Shown here piece by piece: positions 33,105 through 43,929 of a stretch of DNA of 64,000 bases. The notes under the pieces are model-generated. The model saw only the letters and a program-made list of their open reading frames with translations. It was not told the DNA's origin and did no database searches. The translations under genes were made by a program, and so were the position numbers. This DNA is from Hoplostethus atlanticus (lineage: Eukaryota; Chordata; Actinopteri; Trachichthyiformes; Trachichthyidae), in NCBI GenBank assembly GCA_034670405.1, contig JAXDDX010000194.1, positions 664,410-728,409 of the forward strand. The letters are read 5' to 3'. The stretch's first letter is position 1; each line of letters begins with the position of its first letter.

Positions 33105-33289
33105 TCGCAGTCCTGCGGTCTCCTAGCGATTTGTACACAAAACGATCTCTTATCGCAGTCCCTAAGGCTCCTAGCGATTGTGCACATTTAACGACCTCCT
33201 ATCGCAGTCCCGCAGTCTCCTAGCGACGCGCGCTCAACTCTTATCGCAGTCCCGAAGGCTCCTAGCGAATGTGCACAAAACAACTCCCT
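33105..33289 (-). repeat. About 48-bp tandem repeat, 4 copies
   Basis: Units containing 'tcgcagtcc' and 'ctcctagcga' start at 33105, 33153, 33202 and 33244. Confidence 0.85.
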
Positions 33290-33572
33290 GCCCGTTCAGT
33301 CCTCCCCTTCACGGGAGCACCTCAGCTCTTCAGCTGAAACACTACTGAGATGGAGAGCGGTATCCACAGTGTTGTAAATCAGCCCCTTGCCCGTTCAGTC
33401 CTCCCCTTCACGGGAGTATTGCAGCACCCAGCTGCACTACTACTGAAATGGAGAGCGGTATCCACAAGTACTGTAAATCAGCCCCTTGCCCGTTCAGTCC
33501 TCCCCCTCACGGGAGTATTGCAGCACCCAGCTGCACTACTACTGAAATGGAGAGCGGTATCCGCAAGTACTG
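33290..33572 (-). repeat. 99-bp tandem repeat, 3 copies
   Basis: Units containing 'gcccgttcagtcctcccc' start at 33290, 33389 and 33488, with 'ctactgaaatggagagcggt' in each. Each unit contains a short inverted repeat around 'cccgt ... acggg'. Confidence 0.9.
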
Positions 33573-34228
33573 TGCTAGCGTCAATATAGTCTATACACAA
33601 ACAGTCCTGTTCTAACATTTACAACAAATTCACAAACTTTAACAACTTTCCAACGTCTGTCTTTACTCCTAGCAAGGGTCCATACTATTCTCCTTCTATG
33701 CGCGGTTACTCCTGATTTATGGCCTGGCTTCTGCGTGTACTGCCATGTAAATCATTCCTCCACAGAACACAGAGCAGGCAATAATCCAGCATGCTATACA
33801 CCTTCAATAACCATTCATCCACCCTTTCTCCGTCATTCTCTCTTTCCGCACCATGGTTTGTTTGTTTTTTCCCCCCACATAGACTAGACATATATTCAAA
33901 CATACAGTTGCATCAAACTCTGTCCCGCCAGTGACTTAGTTTTAGTAGTGTTATTTTGGTGAACCTGTTGGGTTGTACACTTATTTTACACAAATTTCTC
34001 TTATTTTCTTTCAAATCATTTTTTAACTAGGTTCTTTAGAGGAGAGACATTCTGGTTTTTCTCACCTGGGCGGAGTCCTGCACTCGGACACAATCAGAAT
34101 TTGCAGAATTTAGAAAAGGTTTCTGCTCACCTTTATTTTGTGGCCACTGATGTGTCTCGAGATGCAGGTTGTCCACCCAGGCTGGAGTTTTCAGAGTCCT
34201 GTCTCTCCTGGCTGGCTCGCCAATTAAT

Positions 34229-35084
34229 GTCGGGGGAGGAAGAGTCCTGGTCTGGGCCAGTGCAAAAGATCGGACCCCCTCGCCAACACTTAATCTTCTT
34301 CACGATTCTGTAGATTCTGTAGTTACTGGAGTCTCAAACAGGTTCAAAGAATTCACTGGAGATGATCAGAGTTAGATGCAATAGAGTTTTATTCTTCAAC
34401 AGAGACAAAACCCGAGTTGGTTCCGGAACCAGACTGAAGTACAACTGTCTGTGCATGATCTTATATATCCCAAGAACTGGGTGGAGAATACTGACTTCTA
34501 CGCCCCATTTCCCAAATTTAGCTTTGTTTTGCCCGGAAATGATGGTGTCCTAACGCCCATATATGGTCCTTCTAGGCGGCCCTTACACACATGTCCAGGG
34601 GGATGTCCAACACACCATCCTTTCATGCACTGGGTAAATTGGGTATTTTTCCATTACATCATCTGCAGGTGGTCTTGGATACTTTCCCTGATCGCCCTCA
34701 ATATCGCCCTCTTCTGCAGGTGGTTTTTGCGGGCATGTAGGCGGTCACGTAACCGTTTCATAAGAAAGTCTGGGGTTTTGGGGACTTGCCAATGCACAAT
34801 TATTTCAGATTTATAGCTGGACCTGTCTGGGGATTTTCAGCCTCGTTATTTAAGATTTATGACTGGACATGTCCGAGGGATTTTCAGCCTTATTATTTTG
34901 TACTTTATGATCTTCAGGTTACATGCTTAATAACACACAATCTTTATATTTATGCAAACCTAATATATTGATATAAATGATATTACTTTCAAACTTAACA
35001 TTTTGATATAAATGATATTACTTAATACAGAGCATATATCTCACTTAATACAGAGCATATATCTCAATGAAAATTGCCACAACA
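34229..35084 (-). mobile_element. Endogenous retrovirus LTR (5' LTR of the minus-strand provirus)
   Basis: On the minus strand it begins TGTTGTGG (at 35084) and ends CCCCCGACA (at 34229), about 856 bp with TG...CA ends. A TATATAAG box is at 34461-34468 and an AATAAA signal at 34388-34393, in the right order for U3-R-U5. It abuts LINE sequence at 35085. No matching second LTR is visible in the window. Confidence 0.7.
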
Positions 35085-35355
35085 GAGCCAGTGTAGAGAA
35101 GGGTACTTGTGTGGGAGAACTTGGGGCGGTTGAACACCAGAAGAGCTGCAGCTTTCTGAACAAGCTCCAGAGGTCTGAAGGCAGACCCCGGGACACCAGC
35201 AAGGAGGGAGTTGCAGTAGTCCAGGCGGGAGATAACAAGAGCCTGGATGAGCACCTGCACTGCCTCGTCAGTGAGGAAGGGGCGAATCCTCCTGATTTTG
35301 TAGAGGAGGAATCTGCAGGAACGTGTCACTGATGCGATGTTTGCCGAGAACAACA
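35085..35355 (-). mobile_element. L2 LINE fragment
   Basis: Encodes on the minus strand the L2 C-terminal segment ([32 protein letters not shown]). Its sequence matches 50157-50425. It is broken on the left by the LTR and on the right by the Rex1-like LINE at 'gagaacaacagtg'. Confidence 0.8.
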
Positions 35356-36072
35356 GTGTAGTGCCAGGACAATAACCTTTCTCTCAACATCGGCAAGACC
35401 AGGGAGCTGATGGTGGATTACAGGATTACAGGGGTGCATGCACGCCCAAATCCACATCAACGGAGCTGAGGTGGAGCGCGTTAAGAGCTTCAAGTTCCTC
35501 GGTGTCCACCTCAGCAAAAACCTTACATGGAGCACACACACCAATACCGTTGTGAAGAGAGTGCGGCAGCACATTTTCCGACTCAGGAGACTGAAACGAT
35601 TTGGTATGGGCCCCAAGATCTTCTACAAGTTCTACAGCTGCACCATTGAGAGCATCTGGACTGGGTGCATCACCGCCTGGTATAGCAAAATCACCAAGGA
35701 CGTTAGTCACCCAGCTCACAGACTGTTCACTCTGTTACCATCTGGCAAACGGTACCGGAGCATCGACTAGAACTTCTACCCCCAAGCCATAAGACTGCTA
35801 AACAGCCTACCGATGGCATCCCGGTCAATCCATTCCATCCCTAACTTGTACTGACTCTATGCACCTTACAGACTCTACCACCCACCCCTGCCATTCATCC
35901 TGTACTTACAGTATACACTTTATATAAAACCCTTTCTTATATATTTATTTTTATTGTTATTTTTGTACTTAATTTTTGACTGTAGGTAGAGCTTGTAAGT
36001 AAGCATTTCACTGTATAGAACACACCTGCTGTATTCACTACAAGTGACAAATAAACTTGACTTGACTTGTTA
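35356..36072 (+). mobile_element. Rex1-like LINE 3' fragment
   Basis: Encodes INGAEVERVKSFKFLGVHLS and FRLRRLKRFGMGPK and ends with the 3' UTR 'gtgacaaataaacttgactt'. It starts at a junction shared with 50425, so this chimeric L2/Rex1 join predates unit duplication. Confidence 0.8.
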
Positions 36073-36784
36073 ACAATGTTAACTGATGTTTCCTCTGTTG
36101 TATTTGTAGCCTTGCATAGGTTGATACCATTTTGTGATTTTACAATTAAACTGTCCAATGATTGTGACTTGGCAGTTGCAGGACTGTATGATAATACCAA
36201 TGAGGGGATGGGCCCAAATCAAATGTTGCCTGAGGCCCCAGAAGACAAGAACAGGAACTAAATGGGCCCTGTCATTTGATGGCCCACAGCTGCAAATATA
36301 TAGGGCACATTGTGGGTATGTAAGGACCCTATAATAATCTTGCTTGACCAGAAATAGTGACCAAGGGATCTCTCCAATAGCAAACCTGTGTAGTATCTGA
36401 GACTCTCTGAGCTATGTCTCTTGAACTGGCGGCCCATGTGTTTGTTTCTATGCCTGGGGCCCTGCTCTTTCAATATACAATATATCTGTGCAGGCACATA
36501 ATCCAAGTAAAATTTGCGTAAATCAAATTAATGCAAACTAATCAATGCCCCTGGTAGTCCGGGGCCCCTGAGCAATTGCAGATTTTTTTTAATTGACTAC
36601 ATTTTTCTCTTTAAAACACGCTATACAAATAAACTTTATCATCATTTAATTTCTCTCATACATTACCTTTTCAAAAGAAATTGTTCCTTTCTTCCTTCCT
36701 ATTAATGATTGCAGTTACTGAGCTGTCCATTTGAAACAGCAATAAGCGGGGGTCTACTACCTTTGTTTTTTTCTGGTAGCAATA

Positions 36785-37000
36785 CCTCTAGTGGGGCCTT
36801 TGATAATAAGGGCAGACTGCCGTGGTCGTCGTCTGTGTTGAAAAGGTATAAAGGAGCAGACTTAGTGTTTCAGCTCAGTTAGTAAAGACTCACTGTCTAC
36901 AAGACAGCAGATAAATGCAGATAAAGACAAACGGTCATTTCTAAGCTGACATAATATTGATAGATTTACGGATATAGAGTTTAAATGAGGGCATGGTAAG
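36785..37000 (+). promoter_or_regulatory. OR4 promoter and noncoding first exon
   Basis: TATAAA at 36847-36852 after 'gcctttgataataagggcag'. The leader ends 'gggcatg' at the GTAAGT donor at 36996, and 'gctgtag' about 30 bp before the ATG serves as acceptor. Nearly identical to OR3. Confidence 0.6.
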
Positions 37001-37135
37001 TTTGAAGTTGTTTACAGTAATAATACTGAATAATGTTAATGCATGTATGAACACAGTGTTAGTAATACACTAGTTTAAACTTTTACAAAATGTAAAATAA
37101 TTAACAAAGACAACAACAATACGGCTGCTGCTGCT

Positions 37136-37169
<34 letters not shown>

Positions 37170-37265
37170 TTAAGACATCCAAATATTTTATTTCGAGGCA
37201 AATGAGAAGAATTACTGTTATATTTTTTTGCTGTAGTTATTGTTTCATAAACCAAAAGGAGGATC

Positions 37266-38192
37266 ATGGCAAATTCTACACAGTTTTCATATTTCATACT
37301 TAGGGCCTATTTAAACAGTGGGCCTCTGAAATACTTATTTTTCATGATTGTTATTTCTTTGTACATTTTAATTGTCTTTGCCAATTTCTTGCTCATTGTG
37401 ATTATTTGTATGAAGAGAGGCTTACATGAACCTATGTATCTTTTTCTATGCAGCCTGTTTGTAAATGAACTGTATGGCAGTGCAGGGTTGTTTCCATTCC
37501 TTCTGGTTCAGATAGTCTCTGGCACTCACATTGTTTCTGCTTCACTTTGTTTTTTGCAGATTTTCTGTTTATATACATATGGCTCTATAGAGTTTTGCAG
37601 CTTAGCTGTCATGTCGTATGACAGGTACCTTGCTATCTGTTGTCCACTACAATATAATAGACGCATGACATCTAACAAGGTGGCTCTCTTTATTGTTGTG
37701 ATATGGTTGTACTCTTTTCTCAAATTCCTGATCACTCTATCCTTGAACATTCGTTTGCCACTGTGTGGAAATGTTATAAACAGTGTGTATTGTCACAACT
37801 ACCTGATTGTCAAGCTGGCATGCTCTGACACCAGAGTAAATAACATCTATGGAGTCTTTGGCATTGTTCTCACAGTTTTCGTTCCTTTAACGCCAATCCT
37901 TTTCTCTTACATGAAGATTCTTCAAATTTGTTTAGCCGGCTCCAGAGAGACCAGACAGAAAGCTATTAGTACCTGTACACCTCACCTTGCTTCCCTTCTG
38001 AACTTTTCTTTTGGGTGCTGCTTTGAAATATTTCAGAGCAGATTTGATATGACCAATGTACCGCAAATGTTGCGCATTATTTTATCATTATACTTTTTGA
38101 TGATGCAACCGCTCTTCAATCCTATCGTGTATGGAATTCGAATGTCCAAAATACGAAAGATATGTAAAACTCTGGTCTGTTGTAAAATGTAG
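37266..38192 (+). CDS. Olfactory receptor, teleost delta type (OR4)
   Basis: Intact 308-residue OR with the OR3-type N-terminus (MANSTQ, SGPLKYLFF). Carries PMYLF, MSYDRYLAICC, KAISTCTPHL and PLFNPIVYGI. Substitutions include VSGTH for VSDTH before TM3, TYGSIEF in TM3 and a change S to N in SLNIRL of TM4. In this unit the 3' flank departs from OR3 soon after the stop and instead resembles the OR1 flank ('aggtcaaaagtttcaaattt'). Confidence 0.95.
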   Translation: MANSTQFSYFILRAYLNSGPLKYLFFMIVISLYILIVFANFLLIVIICMKRGLHEPMYLFLCSLFVNELYGSAGLFPFLLVQIVSGTHIVSASLCFLQIFCLYTYGSIEFCSLAVMSYDRYLAICCPLQYNRRMTSNKVALFIVVIWLYSFLKFLITLSLNIRLPLCGNVINSVYCHNYLIVKLACSDTRVNNIYGVFGIVLTVFVPLTPILFSYMKILQICLAGSRETRQKAISTCTPHLASLLNFSFGCCFEIFQSRFDMTNVPQMLRIILSLYFLMMQPLFNPIVYGIRMSKIRKICKTLVCCKM

Positions 38193-39080
38193 GGTACTCA
38201 CAGGGTTCATATGCAAGTGTAATAGAAAACATTGGATAACATTTTGATAACTTCTATGTATCTGCAACCACTCCCTTCATGTTTATATAACATAGATACT
38301 GTTCAGGTCTTTGACCCAGCAGTGACAATGGAGGCTAAAAAGGTCAAAATGGAGGTCAAAAGTTTCAAATTTTGACCAAAACTGATTTTTCCTTATTTGT
38401 AAGTGTAAACAAAAAATTACCTACTTCTTCCCACTTTACTAACCCCATACCCCCATACCCCCACCCAAAAATAAATAAATATATATATATATATATTATA
38501 TTAATATACTTATATAATAATTATTATAAGGGAACCTTGCATGTCATCCCTCCTATCTCCCGATCTTTCCTTCTTAAAAAATCTTAATAATCTTAAAAAC
38601 ACTTACACTAAATATTGATTAAATTGTTAGTAACAGAAGTAAAGTTAATATTTATGAGGAAAATTTTGTATTCAACTATTTGTGGATGATAAAAAATGCA
38701 CAAAATGAGCATTATTGGTATTCCTGACAGACAAACATAACTGGAGGGTTTAAATATGAATATGAAAATGTTCATATAAACCAAGTGGGAATTTGACAAT
38801 TGTTTTACTCCATTTATTGTATTATTATGCTACAATGTCTCCTTATTACATTGTAATTTAAAATATTTACCACTCTGTTTCTATTATTGTATAGTAATGA
38901 TCAACATATATCCAAAGTCAGATTGCCTCTGTTGGCTTTAACCAACCAACTCTCCTACAATGAAATTTATTCTCAGCCTTCAGTTGTAAATCCTTCCCAG
39001 CATGCATTCACATATAAATGCTTGTGGAAGGGTTGATTCAAGAACATTTTGTTTTGTTACCTTGGGGGCATGCAACTGAT
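38193..39080. other. OR4 3' flank
   Basis: No gene. It contains an AT dinucleotide run at about 38475-38500. The part from about 38741 on is repeated after the broken OR6 (from about 53500). Confidence 0.6.
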
Positions 39081-39510
39081 AGATTACATTACATTACATT
39101 ACATTACAGTCATTTAGCAGACGCTTTTATCCAAAGCGACTTACAATGAGTGCATTCAACATAGGTAGGCAAGAAAACTACTAGTCACCAGAAATCGTAA
39201 GTGCATTTCCTTCCTAAACAAGCAACTAAGAGCATAACTAGTGTTAAGTTAAGAGTGCAATAAGTTAGCAACCTACTTTATCTTAAACAAATGAGACAAA
39301 TAAGAGAATCAAATAAACAAGAGCTAAGACAAATAAGTGAACCAAATAAACAAGAGCTAAGACAAATAAGTGTATCAAATAAACAAGAGCCAATAAACAA
39401 GAGCTCAGACACATAATTGACGACAAATAGGCAAGGCTAAGAGGAAGGGTCAGGGTAGTGTTTCCTGAAGAGGTGGGTTTTCAGCCTGCGGCGAAAGATG
39501 GGCAACTAAC
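39081..39510 (-). mobile_element. L2 LINE 3' tail fragment
   Basis: Begins (ATTAC)n then 'agtcatttagcagacgcttt' and ends in the 'ttttcagcctgcggcgaaag' coding edge. It is missing from the second copy of this interval (53838), where flanking sequence is continuous. Confidence 0.85.
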
Positions 39511-39536
39511 AATAAGTGCAACATCCCAAACAACAA

Positions 39537-39800
39537 CTACAAACAACAACCCATTCCAGGTAACCCAAAATGAATTTGTGATAGGTTAGACATCAAACAT
39601 GGCAAGTGAAGATAATTACATAAAAAGGTATCTCCACACTTAATCAAACATTTAATAGTTCTCCATTGAGCCCTAGATAGAGCTGCTATGGAGTTTTTTG
39701 GTAGAACACACAGGAGAGAGTTACAGTAGTCAAGTCTTGATAACACAAAGGCATGGACACGTTTCTCACAGTCAGCTGGGGAGAGCATCCCACGGACTTT
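39537..39800 (-). mobile_element. LINE RT C-terminal fragment
   Basis: Minus-strand frame with [20 protein letters not shown], the conserved post-RT region of CR1/L2-group LINEs. Part of it is repeated at 53839-53970. Confidence 0.7.
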
Positions 39801-41489
39801 GGAGACGTTACGCAGGTGATAGTATGCTGTTTATATTACCGATATACCGATGTGGTACTTAAGACTAAGACTTCATGACAGCTGGCTCCCTTTCCCCTTC
39901 ATCTACCTTGACTGACACACAACTGTGGCAGTTCCCTTTAAGTAAGTGCTCATATGATTCTGGAAAAGTCCTGTAATAACTGAGAAATGCCAGTAGTTAA
40001 TGGACATCACCAACAGTACTGGGAGTTTTGCCTCTCAGTGATTGGGTGATTGGGATTTATCCGTACTCCATCGGCAGAGAACAGCCCTCCAACATAATGG
40101 ACCTCTTTCTTAAAAAGCTCACATTTGGCTGGCCTGCGCTTTACACCGTGGTATTGAGAGCCTGTAGGACATGTCTCAGACCCTCAACATGATGCTCAAA
40201 TGTTGAAGCCATCTGGACCCTACTCATTCCCCACATCATCATTACATTTTTTTTACATTACAGTCATTTAGCAGACGAGTTAGGTAGGGAAGCAAGAGAA
40301 CTACTAGTCCCCAATAATTGAGTGCATCATCTCCCCAAACAAGCATCTAAGAGCATAACCAGTGCTAAAGTAAAAGAGGAATAAGCTATATATATATATA
40401 ACTTCCGTCACACTTCTTTGACCTTTCTCCCCACCTAGATGTTACTATCCCTTGTGCCATAATCCAAGGTAAACACATTAGAAGCCCAATTCAGATTAAA
40501 ACAAAATAAAACAAAACAAAACAAAACAAAACAAAACAAAACAAATGAGTGATATAACCCCCATCAGATGCAAGACCATAGCAGACATCAGGCTACACTC
40601 AGAGTCATTCCTCAGATGCCGCCGTTCGCCAGTTACCTACCCTAGCCAACAGTGGTATGCGGCACGTAATTGGGGTTATCAAGTGGGCACCTTCCTTCAC
40701 CGATGTTTCATTAAGTTAGGCCCACAAACCCTGCATAGGGTAAGGGGTGGGGGTTGGGGTGGGTTAACCCCGTTTGGATACTATTCCCGGGTTAGGGAAA
40801 GGGAAGGTCGTCCCTGGTTCGGGTGCGAGGAGTGTGTGTGTATGTGTGCGCCACCATACCTATCCCTGACTAGGCTACTGTCCTATCCTAGCTAGCAGTA
40901 CAGACCCCCCTCAATACCACAGTATGACACAGTACAATCCCATAAATACAGCCAAACAGTGTTATGCTACGCTACTTTATTCTACTCAGTATTATACTAT
41001 GAGATACACAGTGCTACCCACAATGCCGCACAACCCAGCGGCACTTACCTTAGTGGGCTCCCCAGCTAGCATGCTTCCTCCTTAATCACAACCATTCACT
41101 TGCTCGCTCCGTTGCTTGCGACATATTCCTAACCACAAGTTTCAAGCTCCGTCCACGAATGCCCAACTCACTTAGGAGTGAAAAAAACAGACTTTGCCAC
41201 AAAACCACGACAGCCAACTTTTACCCGCCAGTGTTAATTTGGTTGACGAATAAGTTTGGTCATAGTTTCCGTCAACAACATTTTTTCACTGACGAAAACT
41301 GACAAAATTAAATAAATGGAAGTTTACATTTCACAATAGTACTGTGGTATCAGCAGTAATATGTGAGCATATCTTTTTAAGTAAGCAAATCAAAATTTCA
41401 AGTTGAGATCAGTCAAAGGGATAAATGAGCTTTTGAATTTAATTAATGCATATCCAATCATCTGGTTTCTAAATCTTTGGACACTTCAA
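39801..41489. other. Duplicated intergenic interval
   Basis: No recognised gene. It matches 53980-55884. Contents: an L2-tail stub at 40246-40390, an AAAAC simple repeat at 40498-40542, and a region of alternating short repeats ('gggttggggtgggttaaccc') near 40740-40800. The frame at 40545-40895 is kept in the copy only because the DNA is duplicated; no domain is seen. Confidence 0.5.
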
Positions 41490-41582
41490 AGGTTAACTAG
41501 AAATTCATTTCCCGCAGAAAATGTGTGTGATTGCTGAACGGGCAAACTGTGAAATATATATTGTTCGGCTGTACTGGGTGGT

Positions 41583-41940
41583 CGCTAAGGTGTACCAGCT
41601 GGTTGCTAGGGTGTCCTAGGTGGTTGCTAGGGTGTTTCAAGCTGGTTGCTATGGTGTCCTTGGCCCTGTGCTAGGGTGTTTCTCGCTGATTGCTAGGGTG
41701 TCCAAGGCCGTTGCTAGGGTGTTGCTAGGGTGTCCTAGGCTGTTGCTAGGGTGTTTCTAGCTGGTTGTTAGGGTGTCCTAGGCCGTTGCTAGGGTATGCT
41801 AGGCCGTTGCTAGGGTGTTTCTAGCTGGTTGCTAGGGTGTCCTATGCCGTTGATAGGGTGTTTCTAGCTGGTTGCTATGGTGTCCTGTGCCTTTGCTAGG
41901 GTGTTTCTAGTTGGTTGCTATGGTGTCCTAGGTGGTTCCG
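41583..41940 (+). repeat. GTTGCTAGGGTGT minisatellite
   Basis: Many imperfect copies of 'ggttgctagggtgtcctagg' and 'ttgctagggtgtttctagct' follow one another, about 27 bp per higher-order unit. The copy at 55970-56310 has fewer units. Confidence 0.9.
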
Positions 41941-41970
41941 ATGTTGTTTATAAGTTGCTAGAGTCTAATA

Positions 41971-42545
41971 TGTCACGCCCTCCACTTCTGCCTCCTAGCA
42001 GTGTTCTCTACCTGTCTGTCTGTCTATGCTTGTGTGTCTGTGTTGATGGGTGTGGCTCCTGACTCCGGTTCCTCCCTGGCTCATCATCACCTCCCGCTCA
42101 CCTGCTCTGCCCCGCACACCTGCGATTCATCATGTCATCTCCTCCAGTATAAGAACCCCGGCTTTCCAACCACTCATCGCCAGATCGTTGTTTGTCCTGC
42201 CCCGTCAGTCTCGTTTCTCGCCGCTTTGTAGTATTACTCAAAGTTTCCCCTACGCCTAGTGACTAACCTGCTATTCCTTGTCCAGATCCAGTCTCCTTCC
42301 TTGACTCCCCGCCTGCCCACCTACCACCACCTGACTACCTGTCTGTCTTCCTGGTTACCTGCCTGTCGTCCTGCCTGCCTGTCTCCCAGCTCCGTTCACC
42401 CCGCTCCTGCACCAGCCCCGTCTCCCCAGCTTGCCATCCTGCCTTGCCCTTTCCCCTACCAATTCCCCAGTAAAACCTGTTTTTTCCCTACCTACGTCTC
42501 CGTCTCTGAGTTTTGCACTTGGGTCCATTAAACACGGTCGTAACA
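41971..42545 (+). mobile_element. Solo LTR, 575 bp, TSD TAATA
   Basis: Starts TGTCACGCCC and ends CGTAACA, flanked by TAATA at 41966-41970 and 42546-42550. It has a 'cagtataaga' TATA-like box. Same family as 56337-56913 and 60029-60637. Open frames inside are not genes. A Gypsy-like or other LTR class is possible; not determined. Confidence 0.8.
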
Positions 42546-42850
42546 TAATATGTCAATGCTAACATATACTAGCTGGATCTAAAATGGCCGCCTGGTTCCA
42601 AAATGGCAGCATCTGTAGTAGTACTAGTAGTAGTAGTTGAAAGTTGAATGAAGTTGAATGCAGTTGCATTACAAATACATGGAAGTCTATGGGGAGTACA
42701 AAGTACTCGATAATTCCTAAAGTACTGTAAGTATCTCTTACAAAATACATAGCATATATATACAAATAATTCCGGACATTTTGACATATGACACATGCAT
42801 GTAGCTCGAAAACTGCAGGACAAGATTGCTGACTCAGCAGCAATCCCACT

Positions 42851-43929
42851 AATTAATTAATTCACTTACTTGTTTTCTACCTACTCAATTCTTCCCAGCC
42901 TCCAGCCCCCTGTGACCCTCCAATCCAATCCATGACCCTGAAGAAGAATCCAAGCCTATGCTAACTTTAGATGCTAAGTCAGACATACTGTTGAAGAAAT
43001 ACATTGGCCTTTGCTAGGTACTCAACCAAAACCAACAACATTAAACACAGGAATATGGAATGTTGTCGGGGATAAAAAGACAGCTAAGACCCCCCCCCCC
43101 CCCAACACACAGCTTTTCCGCTGGAAAACAATAATAGATTCTGGTCACTCGCTGAGCTACACAGGCCTTTATCTCCAGTACAGCACCACACTCTCCCACA
43201 GTCTCTTCCATAAGGAGCAAAAGTGCAGCAAAAGGCCGACTGACTATATGCACTGACAAGCAGGTTATTGGTGAGGCAACTCACCCAGCTCAACAGACCC
43301 CCGAGCCAAAAACTCTGTTATCAGAGATGTAAAGAATAAGATGGCAAAATATACTGTTTTCCTGGTGCCATGGTTTATGACATAATTGAAAATGACACAC
43401 CTGAAAACCTAAAATTATGTAGGTACTAATGACATTCCCAAGCAGCAGTCAGAACAAAGCAGTCAGATTTCAACCTACTATTTAATATATTCAGTTTCAT
43501 CAGACTGTCGAGTCTGCACAGCTGGCTACCTCCAGTCTGAATTTTATTGACAATTTGAATCTGTTCTGGGAACGCAGACACCTCTTTACAACAGATGGCC
43601 TTCATCCAAACAGAGCTAGGGCATGACTGCTTGTTACAAATCTGCTGTACAACATCTACTATCCATTTGTTACCAACAAGCAGCACACTCCCCATTCCCC
43701 CTTCTCCTCTGGTCCAGTGAATGCAGCAAGCTTGCTGCTGTAGTAGTCACCATCAAACCACTCTACTGCCCAGTAGCCATAACAACACTATTAAGTTCTA
43801 CCTTCGATTAAACTGCTAAATTCAAATGGCTTCATAAACAATATCAGTGTCTGAGACGTTGCCCGGTACGTGTCATACCAGCTACATGGCTGATGTTACG
43901 AGGGAATCCATTCCACATTTAAAATAAGT
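42851..43929. other. Duplicated intergenic interval
   Basis: No gene. It matches 57226-58290. It contains a C-run at 43090-43103 (14 C here, 9 in the copy). From 43246 it is homologous to 10093 onward. Confidence 0.6.

Larger units (their letters stand above)
32553..34228 (-). other. Proviral leader region
   Basis: The region lies between LTR and gag. Next to the LTR, on the minus strand, 'tggcgagccagccaggag' (ending at about 34222) is placed where a tRNA primer-binding site is expected; the matching tRNA was not determined. A GGTGAGC donor-like site lies near 34130. It holds two tandem-repeat arrays (33105-33289 and 33290-33572), a short frame at 33903-33706 without recognised domain and a TG run at 32990-33010. 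Confidence 0.5.
41490..42850 (-). mobile_element. Non-autonomous DNA element, inverted relative of 7430-8250, with solo LTR inside
   Basis: The left end 'aactagaaattcatttcccg' and the right end 'cagcaatcccactaatt' match the ends of the 7430-8250 element in reverse. Internally there is a minisatellite (41583-41940) and an inserted solo LTR (41971-42545). The 'aaaatggccgcctgg' motifs are shared. No transposase. Confidence 0.55.

Noticed and set aside
33105..33572. CRISPR-like array
   Set aside because: Head-to-tail tandem repeats without unique spacers, in a vertebrate provirus; no cas genes.
40545..40895. Conserved small protein gene, with copy at 54693-55007
   Set aside because: Conservation is explained by recent DNA duplication; the frames diverge in length after an indel and show no domain.
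42259..42531. Proline/serine-rich coding frame, repeated at 56558-56899
   Set aside because: It lies inside a solo LTR with clear target-site duplications.
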